Below are positions 49,641-61,371 of a DNA stretch of 64,000 nucleotides, in pieces. Position 1 is the stretch's first letter; each line of letters opens with the position of its first letter. This DNA is from Coptis chinensis (lineage: Eukaryota > Streptophyta > Magnoliopsida > Ranunculales > Ranunculaceae): positions 15,834,501 to 15,898,500 of the forward strand of contig CM027377.1 in assembly GCA_015680905.1 (NCBI GenBank). Reading direction: 5' to 3'. The notes beneath the pieces are model-generated. The model had not been told where the DNA came from. It saw only the letters and a list, made by a program, of their open reading frames with translations, and made no database searches. The translations under genes were made by a program, and so were the position numbers.

Positions 49641-50102
49641 AAGTCCAGAGTAGCAACATCAACAATAGGTGCCGATAGAACACGGTGAGTTTCAACCACC
49701 AACACCCATTCGATCTTTCCAGGTTGCCTCAGCCTTAGCAAGGACCAAAATCATATTAGGAGCAACATGTTTGAACCTACATTCATTCATGTGCCACCAA
49801 CATGTGATACATCAAAGAGTAAGCATAGAGAGACATGTTTTCGCATATCGATTCCCGCTTAAGAAAAAATTGGAACCAATCAATAGCATCAAAAATTGGA
49901 AGGTGTCACAGACTCACCGCCAGTTCTTTCATACCTATTTTTTTGGGTTTTTTAGGTTTGGTTCTCCTAAATAATTAGTATTTAGAGTTTGGTCCGCACT
50001 AATCGGCTTATTAGCTTTTGGTCTTTCTAAATCCTTTTGATTGTTAGTCCACAAAGTTGATTGTTTGTAGGTTGTTGGTATTTTATGAATACCCATCATA
50101 CC

Positions 50103-51054
50103 CAGGGCCGGCCCTGAACAGGTGCCATGTGGGCTGGGCGACCGCACAGGGCCCCCAATATATAAGGCCCAAAAATAAATTTTTAGTGGAAAAGAATTAT
50201 TTCACATATCAAAAGTCCATACCGATAAAAAAAACCCAAAAAACCGAAAATTTCACAGTAAACAGTCAATTCTCTCATATTCTCTTTTCTCATTAATTAT
50301 GTTCATAAAAAAAGAAAATAACAATAGATATAATAGATGAGGAGATCTTTTCAATGACTAGATCTCTCTCTTCCTAATTAATAACGTTTTCTTTTAGAAA
50401 ATCACTCCAATTAATTGCTTGAGTTGTCCTCAATTACTTAAATACAAAAAGAAATAGTAAAAAAAAAAACCCTCATTCACCTTATGACCATCTAGTATCC
50501 TCTCATTCTCAATAATTTCTTTCTTTACAATTGTGGATTTGTATTAATTTTCACTTCGATCAATCTCAATTACTTATTCATCTAAATTTTGATTATTTTT
50601 CAAGTAAGTTAGAGATTAAAATCAATTTTTCCTTTTCTTAAATATTATTTCAATAACTCAATTTAATTCCAAAGTAATCTAGTCTAATATTATTCACCTA
50701 ACTTGATTTCTTGAAACGACATGATTGTTTTCCTAATGCATTCATAGCTTATAGAATTTTGTTGATTGTTCCCATTACTGTCGCGTATGCAGAAAGAAGT
50801 TTTTTAAAATTAAAACTATTGAAATCATACCTTAGATCGACTATGTCACAAAAAAGTCTAAATGGGCTAGCGTTAATATCTATTGAAAATGAATTTTTAA
50901 ATAAAATTAACTTTGAAAGCTTCATTGATGATTTTGCAACAAAAAATGCGATAAGGGAAATATTTCGATGATCCAATTTGTGTTGATGGAAAACTGGAAG
51001 AGGGCCACATTTCGCCGTTTGCACAGGGCCATTGAAAACTCAGGGACAACCCTG
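50103..51054 (+). mobile_element. hAT element, 952 bases, exact 8-base TSD
   Basis: The left end CAGGGCCGGCCCTGA and the right end (reverse complement CAGGGTTGTCCCTGA) are 15-base imperfect inverted repeats. The flanks are ATCATACC on both sides (50095-50102, 51055-51062). It keeps only the C-terminal piece of a transposase, so it is an internal-deletion derivative, and it is younger than the Mutator-like element it entered. Confidence 0.93.
50720..50971 (+). pseudogene. hAT transposase C-terminal dimerisation domain fragment
   Basis: The frame reads CFPNAFIAYRILLIVPITVA, then ERSFLKLKLLKSYLRSTMSQ and LNGLALISIENE: the hAT C-terminal dimerisation motif of zinc-finger MYM/TTF-type hAT transposases. 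No ATG starts it and the catalytic core is missing. The full transposase binds the ends and cuts; this fragment cannot. Confidence 0.85.
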
Positions 51055-51694
51055 ATCATACCCTTACATGCGTGTGTGGGGCATGTGGGTCAAGAATCAA
51101 ATGTTAGTCGAATTGACCTTGTTCAAGACACAATTTGACCCCAATCTGACGGTTGGTTTATTGGCCACGTGATAATTTGTTAACCGTTAAGATTAACTTC
51201 ATCTAAATTGTTGTTGTACAAACACGTGTATCATTACAATCTCGAAGATATGGTAGGAAAAAAATGGGAAACTAAACTAGACTCCCTCCACTTTCTGCAA
51301 TAGAATAAACAAACACCATATCATTTAAATTAAGGGTTTAGTCCTACTGTAATTACTTTCGTTTACAACTTGGTCTTTCTAAATAATGTTTAATTAGGTT
51401 TTGGCCCTCCATTACAAACAAAACCAAACTTAAACCATTTATCTTTGGTGCAGCAACAACTGCAACATGACCACTTTCACCCATCATACCCTTTCTTTTA
51501 TCTCTTTTCTTTCAATTTTGTGTAACCAGTAACAGCACCCAAAAGACCTTGACTAACAACCTACAAACAGTTAACTTTGTGAGTAATAGTCAAGAGGATT
51601 TCGCAGGACCAAAAGCTAATAAGCCAATTAGTACAACCAAACCCCAAATACCAATTATTTAAGAGAACCAAAACCTAAAAATCCCTATTTTTTT

Positions 51695-52465
51695 TACCAA
51701 ACATGAACACGAATGTCAGCCAACTGTTTTGATCCACTCTGAAGTTCCACCTACGAAGGAAAGCAAGGATAGGGGTCATTGCTTTTCCCCGTTTAGTGGT
51801 AGATGTTTATACACTGGAACCATAATAAAAAATCGAAAAGATGGTTAAATTACTTCGATGAAATTATGGAAATCCAAGTTAATCTCCACCATAGAGAACA
51901 CACATTTTTCTTTCCGAGTTATAAATATGTCTCTCTAATCTCTGCTTTTATAATTTCCACTGACAAAACACCACCTCGCCCCTAATTATACCAATTAAGT
52001 ACCAACTAAGAACTACAAGCACTGTACTTACAACAGGTTTAACAAAACAAATAACTCCTGAAGTGGATTCTCAATTATTTTAGTACACAAGGGAATTTGT
52101 TACACCTAAGAATCTCACTCTTGTATCTCACTATTTCATATAGATATGTACACGAATACAAACTTAGCAAACCAAGTGAAAAACAAAAGACTGCTCATAG
52201 TATGGCATAAAAAAGATGAAATCAGGTGCTAGACGAGCTACTCTAACACATCTATCATCTCGTAATGAAGAAACCAGGAAAGAAACCCTTCTTCGGTCTT
52301 TCTCTAATGCCAGGGTAGTTGTGCTTATTCCTGCAGTGTGGGTGCTTCATCAAAATGGCCCGTCACCCCTGGAAAAGTTAGGTCGTGTGAATTGACTTTG
52401 ACAAACTGAATTCCCCCATCCCTGCAAAAGCTTTTAAGCATTCACCAGTTCTCACTCAAACCCAA
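51695..52465 (-). other. 3' flank of the Dof gene
   Basis: The part next to 52466 probably includes the 3' untranslated region of the minus-strand Dof gene. No other gene was recognised. Confidence 0.4.
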
Positions 52466-54788
52466 TTATGAGCTCTCCTGGAAGTTGAGTGACCTAGACA
52501 TTGCTGCAGGGTTGGCATGCATAACCTGAGAGTTTTCATCCACGTGATTCTTTTCATCTCCCTTTGATTGAAAGGCTTTGAATAACCTTCCCCCGTTGAA
52601 AGAATCAGACTTGTCGTTCTTTATCCCCAATGTGGCCCATATGGAGCTCCTTGCAGCTTCTCCAGGGTCATCAATTCTCAAAGTCTTTGGAATCCAAACA
52701 CCTCCTACAGAACCACTATGTTTTGGTGGATCTTCTTTCTCTGAATTGCCTGGTTTGAGCATGTCTCCTTCTCTTGAATGCTTCCCTAACGGAGAATTAG
52801 GACCAGAACATGGGGCTCCATTGTTGGGAGAAGACGATGGCGGTGATATCCAAGGTATACTCCAAGCTCCTGGTATAGGACAACCCCAATAGGTTGGTGC
52901 AGGGAAGAAAGATATGGGGTAGTTTGAAGGACAGAATGAAGGTGGAGGTACAGCAGTGTTCCACTGGGCAGAATTCCATGGATATGGCCAAGGACCCCCA
53001 GGGAAGCATGGCATTTGCGGCGAGAACCCATTAATATTTTGCATCATTGGCTCTTGCAAACCAACCATTCTCCCCTCCTCGGTAGAACTTGAACCTGTGA
53101 CACATGACCTATTTGAATTTTCATCTCCACTTTCTCCCCCACAAGAAACCGGATTTCTCTGTTCTTCGGGTTTTTGAAATCCATTAGATGAGCAATTCCG
53201 CATTGTTTTGTCCGCAATATTCAATACGGATGCCATTGATTCACATAGAGGCGTGTCAGAGCCAAAGGTGAGAATTGTGCCATTTGGTTTTACAGTAGGA
53301 TGGTGGATCCCATTCAGAGTATCTGTTCTAGCTGTTTGAAGTGCTTCAGAAACTGTTATGTGTCGAAAATGTGAAACAGAGTTCTTGTTCTTTCGACGAC
53401 CAGCTCCAACAGGGACATTTCGCATTGTCCCACCAGCAGTCCAGTATCTCTGGCAGTTCTTGCAGAAATGTCGTGGCTGATTGACATTGTAGTTATTGTA
53501 GTAGCAAAACTTGGTGTCCATGCTGTTACAACGGGGACATGGTATTATCTTGTCGGGCTTTTTCAAGGGGGTCTTCTCTTGTGAGCTACTAGTCTCACTC
53601 TGCTCTTCTTCCGCTCTAGAGCCTTTTGTTGACCCAGCTTCTTTTTCAACTGAAGGTGTTTTAGGATTCTCATTATTCACTGATGATATGGGATCTGCTA
53701 ACTCTTCCGAAGGCAGAGGCACTGATCCTTGTTTCACTTTAATATCAGTGTATCCTTTACCTGAGGGATCCTGAAAAATCACAAGAATATCGTTTAGACA
53801 AAAAAATAAATATACTTCAGATATCATCAGAAAAATCAAGATAATTTTATTAACACTATTTTTCCTTTTAAAAATTCATCAGAAATAGAAAGATATTACT
53901 GTATTAGCAAAGATATCCTTGTTTCATTTTACTAGAGCATTGAAGCTTTACTTCAATTATTCAGTTGATAATACATCCAATCTAAATCGCATAAGCTTCA
54001 ATGGCAGCATTACTACAGAGCCCATAATGAAGACAATAGAAGATTCATTCCAGACACAATCATCCTCACTTAGAACGAATACTAAACTGCGGATATCAAC
54101 TTTTATCTCTCTTCTTTAGTCGTGAAAACATTTTTAAAATCAAATTTCATTCATTTTCTTTAGTCAAGAACACACTTCTTAAGCAAAGAAAATAATAACA
54201 ACCACATATATTCACACTTAAAACACAGAATGCAAATATAGAAAAGCAGAACCAGATTTCACTACAAAACAAACCAGACTAGTAGATTATTTAAGTGATT
54301 AAAATTTAAAAATAAACCACATCATTTATATTAAAAATTTCAATCAATTTATCGAATAAACACATATCGAACTAGAAAAAATTACGGGTGAGCTTATAAG
54401 CCATCCAACTACTTAATACTTAAAACCCGTAGATACCTATTTTCAAGTCACTGTTTTACTGATTGAAATCCATTAACAAACAAAAAAAAAAAAAACTGGG
54501 AAGTGAAATCATTAAGAAATATATGCATTAAAAATCAAATCTACTTGAAAACAGTACAAATCTATAGACAAACATAATAAATGGTTATACCTTCTTCTTC
54601 TCATGTAGTTGCTCCTCCTCAAAATCAATATCATCATCAGAACACTCTTCAACATATTCAGCTGAAACTTTAATTTCCTCATTTGAAGGCAAAGGAATTG
54701 TTTTACCAAACAACTTAATTGCCGGGTCTTTAGTACTATTACTACTATTATTACTATTATTACTGCTACCACTACTACTTCCCAACAT
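52466..54788 (-). CDS. CDF: CYCLING DOF FACTOR-type transcription factor (two exons, 500 residues)
   Basis: Exon 1 is 54788-54591 (66 codons) and exon 2 is 53770-52466 (434 codons and stop), with a GT-AG intron in phase 0. Exon 1 starts [11 protein letters not shown] and holds the CDF N-terminal motif [14 protein letters not shown] (residues 21-34). The Dof zinc finger spans about residues 140-195: [18 protein letters not shown], then [13 protein letters not shown] with all four zinc cysteines (C-x2-C-x21-C-x2-C), followed by a basic GRRKNKN stretch. The C-terminus has [19 protein letters not shown] and [10 protein letters not shown] (about 424-450), the motif CDFs use to bind FKF1 and GIGANTEA. 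CDFs bind AAAG sites and repress CONSTANS and FT, setting photoperiodic flowering, until degraded by the FKF1-GI ligase; others act in tuberisation and stress. The ATG was chosen because the upstream frame lacks one. No defects seen. Which CDF paralogue it is cannot be told. Confidence 0.93.
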
Positions 54789-54900
54789 TCTCGCTTCTTC
54801 ACGATCTAAACAACACCTCAAAACCTTTTTTTTTCTCTCTCTCTCTCTCTCTCTTCGTCGTTTACTTCGTCTTCGAAAACGTCGTGATGTTTTTTTTCTT
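54789..54900 (-). promoter_or_regulatory. 5' leader of the Dof gene with (GA)n
   Basis: Directly upstream of the start codon the minus strand carries a (GA)n tract of about 22 bases (54833-54854), typical of plant 5' leaders and able to bind GAGA-type BPC factors. The exact transcription start is not visible. Confidence 0.5.
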
Positions 54901-56240
54901 GTTTTTTTTTACTTAACACACAAAGAAAGGAAGTTGGAAGACACGTCAGCTTTAGAAAAAATTCTCAGCCACAAATTCATGTGGTTATGTGATCTTCTCA
55001 TTGATTCTCAACAAAATAAAAAATAAAAAAAAAGTTGTCCTAGTCAGCAATTCCACTCCGAGTTTTTGAGGGGGAAAATCGGTACTTTTTTATGAACTTT
55101 TTTATTTTTCTTATAATTGTATATCTGTTATATGTGGATCAAAGCGAAAGTTGGTCCACTTTATAAAGTCGCTTTTGGGATATTTTGCTTTTTAGTGTTG
55201 AATACTTGGTGTAGAAGACAAAAGTTAGGGGAGGGTCCTTTTTTTATGTTTTCCTTTTTCCTTTTTTCCTTTTTTACTTTTTAATTTTATAATTATAAAT
55301 TTATAATTAGATAAGGCCTACCTTTCAAATCTTTAAATGTTCTATCCATTGTTTGTGTGGTTTTTATGTGTGGAATATAATGTTTTTTGGCCCACATATA
55401 CAAAGATAAAAGATTGGTGATATTTTCCAGCTCATTTTAGTGGTTATTAAAACTTATTGTTTTTGGATTAACTAATTTGGCAGCTCATATAGTGGATTTT
55501 GATTGGATTGTTTTCAAGCAAAAGATTTGGAATGAGACTTAAATAATAAGGACAAGAAGTTGAATGCACAATTTGCATAGTGGTCATGATGATGTTTTGG
55601 GTGTATTTAATTTTGAATAGTGGAGGATTTTTAAATGATCTTAACATATGTATGAACCTCTAGGACGACTCTGTTCGGTCCACTATTAAAATTACACGAA
55701 TGAACGAACTGAGCTAGGGAAAGGTAGGAAAGACTTCACAAAAAATGGGTCTTGGAATCGGGTTGCAACAGTGGTTATGTGGAGCACAAAACTCATTTTC
55801 CTCGCTCGATGTTCATATTATTAGCTAATTTCAACTTCATTGGCTTCTCTATTAACATGTATAATAGTAACCTCCTATTTGTTTCTGTAACTGAAAACGA
55901 AATTAACTGAATATATGAGTATAGTTGAAACAAATTACTATTACCTTAGATTATAATCTACAGTTGAAAAAAAAATTGAGTTTTTTTTTTCACACTTAAA
56001 TCATTTTGAGAAATGAAGTTAAGAAGTGTAGAAACAATCAAAGATTCAACGTAACCTGTAAAAATCTGTAACCACCTTTCTACAGTTCTACACTTGCTTT
56101 CTCTTTGTAAGAGGAAAATAACTTTTGAAAAATTATTAAGAATATGATGAAAATAATTATTTTAAATATGAAAATAACTAGAAAAATAGTGTTTAAACAA
56201 TTTTAGTAAAACACAAAAGTGGTTTATTTAATTTGGTTTT
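54901..56240. other. Upstream region of the Dof gene, no other gene
   Basis: AT-rich sequence expected to hold the Dof promoter. I could not place an evening element or other clock box with certainty. Confidence 0.4.
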
Positions 56241-56284
56241 TTAACTAGAGTTAATTAAGTTGTTATTGAGGAGAAGGCTTGACA

Positions 56285-56332
56285 TGACTGAAGTCAGCTG
56301 TAGAAGACTGAAGTCAAAACAGTTAGTTAAGT
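56285..56332 (+). repeat. Copy of the copia element's internal 3' end, upstream of its 5' LTR
   Basis: ATGACTGAAGTC and GAAGTCAAAACAGTTAGTTA here match the sequence that precedes the 3' LTR (62920-62942, continuing at 63532). In a simple insertion this sequence should not occur upstream of the 5' LTR. It suggests LTR-LTR recombination or tandem elements. Confidence 0.55.
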
Positions 56333-56494
56333 TGTTATTCACGTCGGCAGATTCTGTTATAATTCTGTTTAGATTAGGTGTAATTGTTTTCTGTAAACTT
56401 GTATATAAAGTGAACACATGTGCAATCATTTTTTAACTAATTGTAATAAGAAAATTTCCTTTGTTTCATTTTTCATTTCTCTCCAAAGATTTCA
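56333..56494 (+). repeat. 5' LTR of the copia element
   Basis: It contains TGTAAACTTGTATATAAAGTG, a TATA-like box for element transcription. Its partner at 63542-63704 differs by scattered substitutions, so the insertion is old. Confidence 0.82.
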
Positions 56495-56737
56495 TAGTAT
56501 CATAGTCATTTCTTGCCTCACAGTAGTCATTAAAGGATTTTACAAAAACTTGTTTCCGCCATTAAAAAGGTTAAAATGTGTTCTATTTTCAATCAATTTA
56601 ATTATCTAATATGAAATCTAAGGTAATTTAATCAACGCCTCATTTCTTCATATTCATCATCTTTTGTTCAAATTCATAAGAAACTTTTGCATCTTTCTTC
56701 ATTATCTTTACTAGTACATCTTCTTCACTTTTATATC

Positions 56738-57900
56738 ATGGAATCTATGGCTAATCTTTCAAATAAACTTTTACTTCAAATCTCACAACTACAAGCTCAA
56801 ATCCTAAATCAACAATCTATTACACCTTCATCTTCAACTTCAACTCCACTTTCAAAGTTGTAGTATATTCAAAATATTACCAACTTTGCTCATATCAAGT
56901 TGAATAGAGAAAACTATCTTATGTGGAAACAGTTATTCCTTCCGGCCTGTTTTGATTCACAACTTGTTAAGTTTTGTTGATGGATCCTCAAAATGTCCTT
57001 TGAAGTATTTAGTTGATGGTAATAATAATGAAACCAAAACAATCAATCCGTTATATGTTGAGTGGGTTAAAAAAGGATCAAATGTTGCTCATCTGGCTCA
57101 ATGCAACAATTTCTAAAAGCATACTTCCTTACATTGTTGGAATGCTAACATAAAGAGATCTTTGGATTACTTATTTAGATAATCATTTTGCTGCAAATTC
57201 TATTTCCCATTGTCATCAGTTAAAATCAAAGTTATAGAACGTCAAGAAAGGTTCAATGTCAATGTCTGAATATCTTCAACAAGCTAAGTTAAATCTCTTG
57301 CTTGTGGTCTAGCAACAAGTGGAGAAGTAATGAAGGAAAGTGATCTAGTTTATCACATTTCGAGGGATTTACCTGATGAGTATGATTCCTTTGGAATGTC
57401 AGTAAGAATCAGGAAAGATTCTATGACAACTGATGAATTACATGGATTGTTACTAATTAGTGAAGAAATTCAATTGGAAGATAGGCACAAAGGAATTTAT
57501 AACAACATAACTTACCTCACATGCTTATGCATGCTTCAAAACCTCTTTTCCTCATAACAATCAAAATAACAATTACAATCCCAACAGAGCTTCAATGACA
57601 CAAGGTTATTAAAGAGGGGGTAGAAATGGCTCATGAGGTAGAGGTAGAGGTAGAGGTAGAGGTAGAAACAATTTTTACAGAGAAAGTAATAATAACAATG
57701 GAGGTTATCAAAATTACATTGGGAATAATGGAGGTTATCAGAATTCATCTGGAGGAAATCCATACTATTCAAATGGCAGCAGCAGTAACAACAACAGCAA
57801 CAGTTATAACCCCCAAGACCAGTTTGTCAGATATGCAACAAGGTTGGACATCTTGCAGTGGATTGTTATAACAAAACAAATTACTCTTTAAGTGAAAAAA
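56738..57900 (+). pseudogene. Copia gag with zinc knuckle, degenerate
   Basis: A start MESMANLSNKLLLQISQLQA is followed by a stop at about 56861. Further pieces include DEYDSFGMSVRIRKDSMTT and LHGLLLISEEIQLE, then a low-complexity RGRGRG- and NNN-coding tract and a zinc knuckle CQICNKVGHLAVDC (57825-57866). The knuckle residues C-x2-C-x4-H-x4-C are intact although the frame around them is broken. Confidence 0.75.
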
Positions 57901-57922
57901 TCCTCCACCAAGACTTGTTGCA

Positions 57923-58213
57923 ATGGCTAGCACTTCTTATTCATCAGCTAAAAACACTTGGAAAGCAGATTCTGGAGCTACAAACCAGATGACTGCATAC
58001 CTATCAAATCTCTCAATACATTTGGATTATATTGGTTCTGATAAGGTCATGGTCGGCAATGGTGAAGATTTGCCTATCAAACATATTGGTTCTAGTTTCA
58101 TTAGCACTCCATCATTTGTTTTTAAACTTAAGAATGTGTTACATGTTTCACATATTGCTCACAATCTCTTATCTATTCACAAATTTGTTTTTGATAATGA
58201 CTATATCTTTTGA
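57923..58213 (+). pseudogene. Copia aspartic protease region
   Basis: The frame has NTWKADSGATNQMTAYLSNL, with the catalytic DSGA, and KVMVGNGEDLPIKHIGSS. It ends at a TGA just before the inverted LTR fragment. The protease would cleave the polyprotein. Confidence 0.75.
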
Positions 58214-58264
58214 GAGAAATGAAAATAAGACGAAGGACATTTTCTTATTACAATTAGCTAGTTA

Positions 58265-58385
58265 AAGAATGATTACACAGGTGTTCACTTTATATACAAG
58301 TTTACATAAAATAGTTACACCTAATCTAAACATAATTATAACAGAATCTACTGACGTGGATAACAACTTAACTAACTGCTTTGTT
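58265..58385 (-). repeat. Inverted fragment of the element's own LTR inside pol
   Basis: This stretch is the reverse complement of about 56320-56430 of the 5' LTR: GTGTTCACTTTATATACAAG, TTACACCTAATCTAAAC and ATAACAACTTAACTAACTG. It lies between protease and integrase and fuses an antisense LTR frame to the pre-integrase frame. Confidence 0.85.
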
Positions 58386-59015
58386 AGCACAAAAACATCT
58401 TCAACCACTTGGCACAACAGATTGGGTCATCCTGCTCAACAAACACTCACTCAAATCCTTGCTCTCAACAAGTTAACTCTTAAAGGCACTTTTCATAACT
58501 CAAGTTTTTGCTCATCATGTCAACTAGGCAAAAGCCACAAACTGCCTTTTGTTTCTTCCACAGTAAGATCAACATCTCCACTTTAGGGGCTAGCTCCAAT
58601 TTCTTATGTTTTAGGATACAAGTACTATGTAAGTCTTGTAGATGATTGGTCAAGATTCTATTGGTTTTATCCACTCTGTAATAAATCAAATTTCAGTGTT
58701 ATTTTCTTTGTTTTAAAATCCAATGTTGAAAACATTTTGAATAGAAAAATAAAGTCTATTCGAAGTGACAATGGTGGTGAATTTGTCAGTAACAAGTTTG
58801 AAAATTTTCTTCAGTCTTATGGTATCACACATTTTTTCTCTTGTCCACATACTCCACAACAAAATGGCCGGTGTTGTGAAGAGAAAGCATAGGCATATTG
58901 TTGAAATTGCCAGGACTTTAAAGGCTCACTCTAGTGTTCCAATGATGTATTGGGTGGAAGTCTTTCAGACTGCAGTATACTTGATCAATAGACTCCTATA
59001 AAAAATCTTTCATAA
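58386..59015 (+). pseudogene. Copia integrase, first part
   Basis: TWHNRLGHPAQQTLTQILAL and CSSCQLGKSHKLPF form the pre-integrase HHCC zinc region. YVSLVDDWSRFYWFY and SIRSDNGGEFVSNKFENF give the two catalytic aspartates. After HTPQQNG the frame slips by an insertion and continues VVKRKHRHIVEIARTLKAHS with the glutamate. It ends at the solo LTR insertion. Confidence 0.8.
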
Positions 59016-59020
59016 CAAGT

Positions 59021-60555
59021 TGAAAAAAAAACGTAAAACTAGCTTGAATTAATTGTATTGTCGTTGGTTGTTTTACGTTTCTTTTACAAATCTTCCTTAG
59101 CCTATTAAATATTGATTAGTATAGTGGCTAGCAAGGTATCAATCCTACTCTATATTATGAATTGATAATAATAGAATATCTTAATCTAAATTACTCTAAT
59201 AGATGCAAGTAAAAGATATGTGGCTAAGTACTAATAAATATATGGTTGAATTGATTTGAGATTTAAACTATGCATAAACTAAACTAAATTAAATATATAA
59301 TTATGAATGAAGAGAGAGAATATCTTGGGAGAGATGAATCCACCAAATCCTTAGAATTAGTTTACTAATCAATCAATCATGCTTAATATAAATCACTAAT
59401 AGAAACTCATCATACCTATAAACCTTATGTTTATAACCATGATGATAGTATTTGGATTTCAACATATTTTCTACCTTACCACCAAGTACTTCTTCAATCT
59501 CTAATGATATCTTCTATCTAACTAAATTGTATTTTAAGTGGCATTCAATATACAACTCTAGGTGTCATGGAAAATCCACATGTGGCATTAACCATACAAC
59601 TAATTGAGGTGCTATAAAGAATCTAATCATCACACTAAAACACTAAAAACTAAAAGAAAAGAATCTAGGGTTTGTGGTATTTGGCTCTACACAATTATGA
59701 ATTATCCTAAGACCTCCTAACCTCCACTAAAAGCGTTAAATCAATTGATGAATAAGAAGAAACTCAATGGAGGATTTATACTAGAACATGATAGAAGAAA
59801 AACTGAACTAAAACATAAGAAAAAAATTTCACCTCCCCTTCCAAGAGAAGGGAGATTAGCTCCTTATATTATGTTATGAACAATATGAAAATGAATCATC
59901 TTTATTGATGGTAATGGTGAAAAAGGTCTGAACTTTCTTCTCTCATAATTCTAGATCTAAGATGCAAAAACTAAATTTCCTAGATGATATAAAACTAAGG
60001 TGTTTTTTATGCCTTATATATTGACTTACATGTTCGTCTGGATAGAGATGTGAATCATATGTTTATTTGGTGTCAAAGTCTTTGGAATCTTTCTAGAAGA
60101 AATCCTGGAAAAGTTGGATTCGGTTGCACAAAAATCAGACATGGTTCACTTTGCACTGCAAACTACTTCCCACGCTGCAGCTTCTAATAGATTTCAGTTT
60201 TTAATTCTTGTGAAACTCTAAATTTTTTCCATGTTGATCTCCTCTTCTCATGAATTCGGAATTAAGGCTATGAGATTAGTTCAAAGACTCTTCTAACTTA
60301 ACTATTAACCTCTTTTAGAGTCCTATTAGGGTTGGCATTTTTGGAGATGACGTTTTTGCCCTAGGCCTTTAATTAATTATAATTCCCAATGACTCATTTT
60401 TTGACTCATTTGACTTATTTTCCCTCTATATTTCGCATTTAGGTTCTTTGACACACAAAAACTCAAATTGCATCATATTATAATATTTATATTTAAAATA
60501 AAGACTAATATATATGTAACTGGGGATATAAATCATTACTTTTGAACACTTATCA
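59021..60555 (-). mobile_element. Solo LTR, 1535 bases, exact TSD CAAGT (probably Ty3/gypsy)
   Basis: CAAGT flanks both sides (59016-59020, 60556-60560) and the segment starts TG and ends CA on both strands. On the minus strand it begins TGATAAGTGTTCAAAAG, a start seen in plant Ty3/gypsy LTRs, so it is placed on that strand. No internal genes or second LTR exist, so the element was reduced to one LTR by recombination. Excising it with one CAAGT restores the copia text NKSPFEKL. Confidence 0.92.
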
Positions 60556-60560
60556 CAAGT

Positions 60561-61340
60561 CCCCTTTTGAAAAACTACACAAACAAATTCCAAACTATTC
60601 CTTCCTTAAAATCTTTGGATGCACCTATTACCCATGGTTGAAACCCTATACCAAAAACAAACTTAAGTACAGAACAAAGCCATATGTTAGTTTTTATAGA
60701 GTATAGTACAACTTTTAAAGGGTATAGATGCTTAGATATTTCAACAGGGAGGATTTATGTGTCAAGACATGTCATTTGTAATGAAGATGAGTTCTTATTC
60801 AAATCCAAATTAGCTCAAACTTCATCTTCAGTTCAAAATTCTACATCATTACATTTTATTCCTCTTACTCCACCTTTGTTTACTTCACACAATTTGCATC
60901 AAACTTTTCATAAAGATACATCACATTCTTCAACTACAAACATATCAAATTCAGTATCTTCTCCTCAAAGTTCAACTCCTACATTCAATCAAGAAACTTC
61001 TAGTTCAACTTAACCTATTCCTCAACGTGCAACTTTTAGTTTCTACTCAACCAATGAATACTTCCTTAGAATCAATATCAACTCAAAATTTTCATTCCAG
61101 TTCTCCGAAACCAACATCTACTATTACATAACTATCAGTACAACCTCAAGTAAATCCAGTTGTCTCCAAACCTCCACCAGCTCCAAGACATAAAAATAAA
61201 TGTCCATCTTATACTATGACTACCATATTGAAAGATGGCATTCTTAAACCAAAAACAGCCTACGTCTCAAATTATCCCTTACCAACAACATTAGTAACAA
61301 CATTACAAGATACTCCCTCCACTACAACATGTTTTACTCA
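60561..61340 (+). pseudogene. Copia integrase C-terminal part and linker
   Basis: It resumes SPFEKLHKQIPNYSFLKIFG, then KGYRCLDISTGRIYVSRHV and NEDEFLF, the conserved copia post-integrase text. A serine- and threonine-rich linker follows with several stops (for example near 61011). Confidence 0.75.
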
Positions 61341-61371
61341 AGCCTTAAAATAACTACAGTGGAGAGAAGCA

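Larger units (their letters stand above)
49945..51685. mobile_element. Mutator-like element with long inverted repeats, 9-base TSD, hosting a hAT element
   Basis: About 150 bases at the left (49945-50095) are mirrored at the right (51535-51685): shared strings, right side inverted, include GGTATTTGGGGTTTGGTT-like text, TTATTAGCTTTTGGTC and TTTGTAGGTTGTTG. Termini are GGGTTTTTTAGG and GGGATTTTTAGG. The flanks are TATTTTTTT on both sides (49936-49944, 51686-51694), nine bases but low complexity. No transposase of its own was seen. Confidence 0.75.

Noticed and set aside
52578-53774. Several plus-strand frames of 73-104 codons
   Set aside because: They are antisense to the Dof coding sequence and have no motifs.
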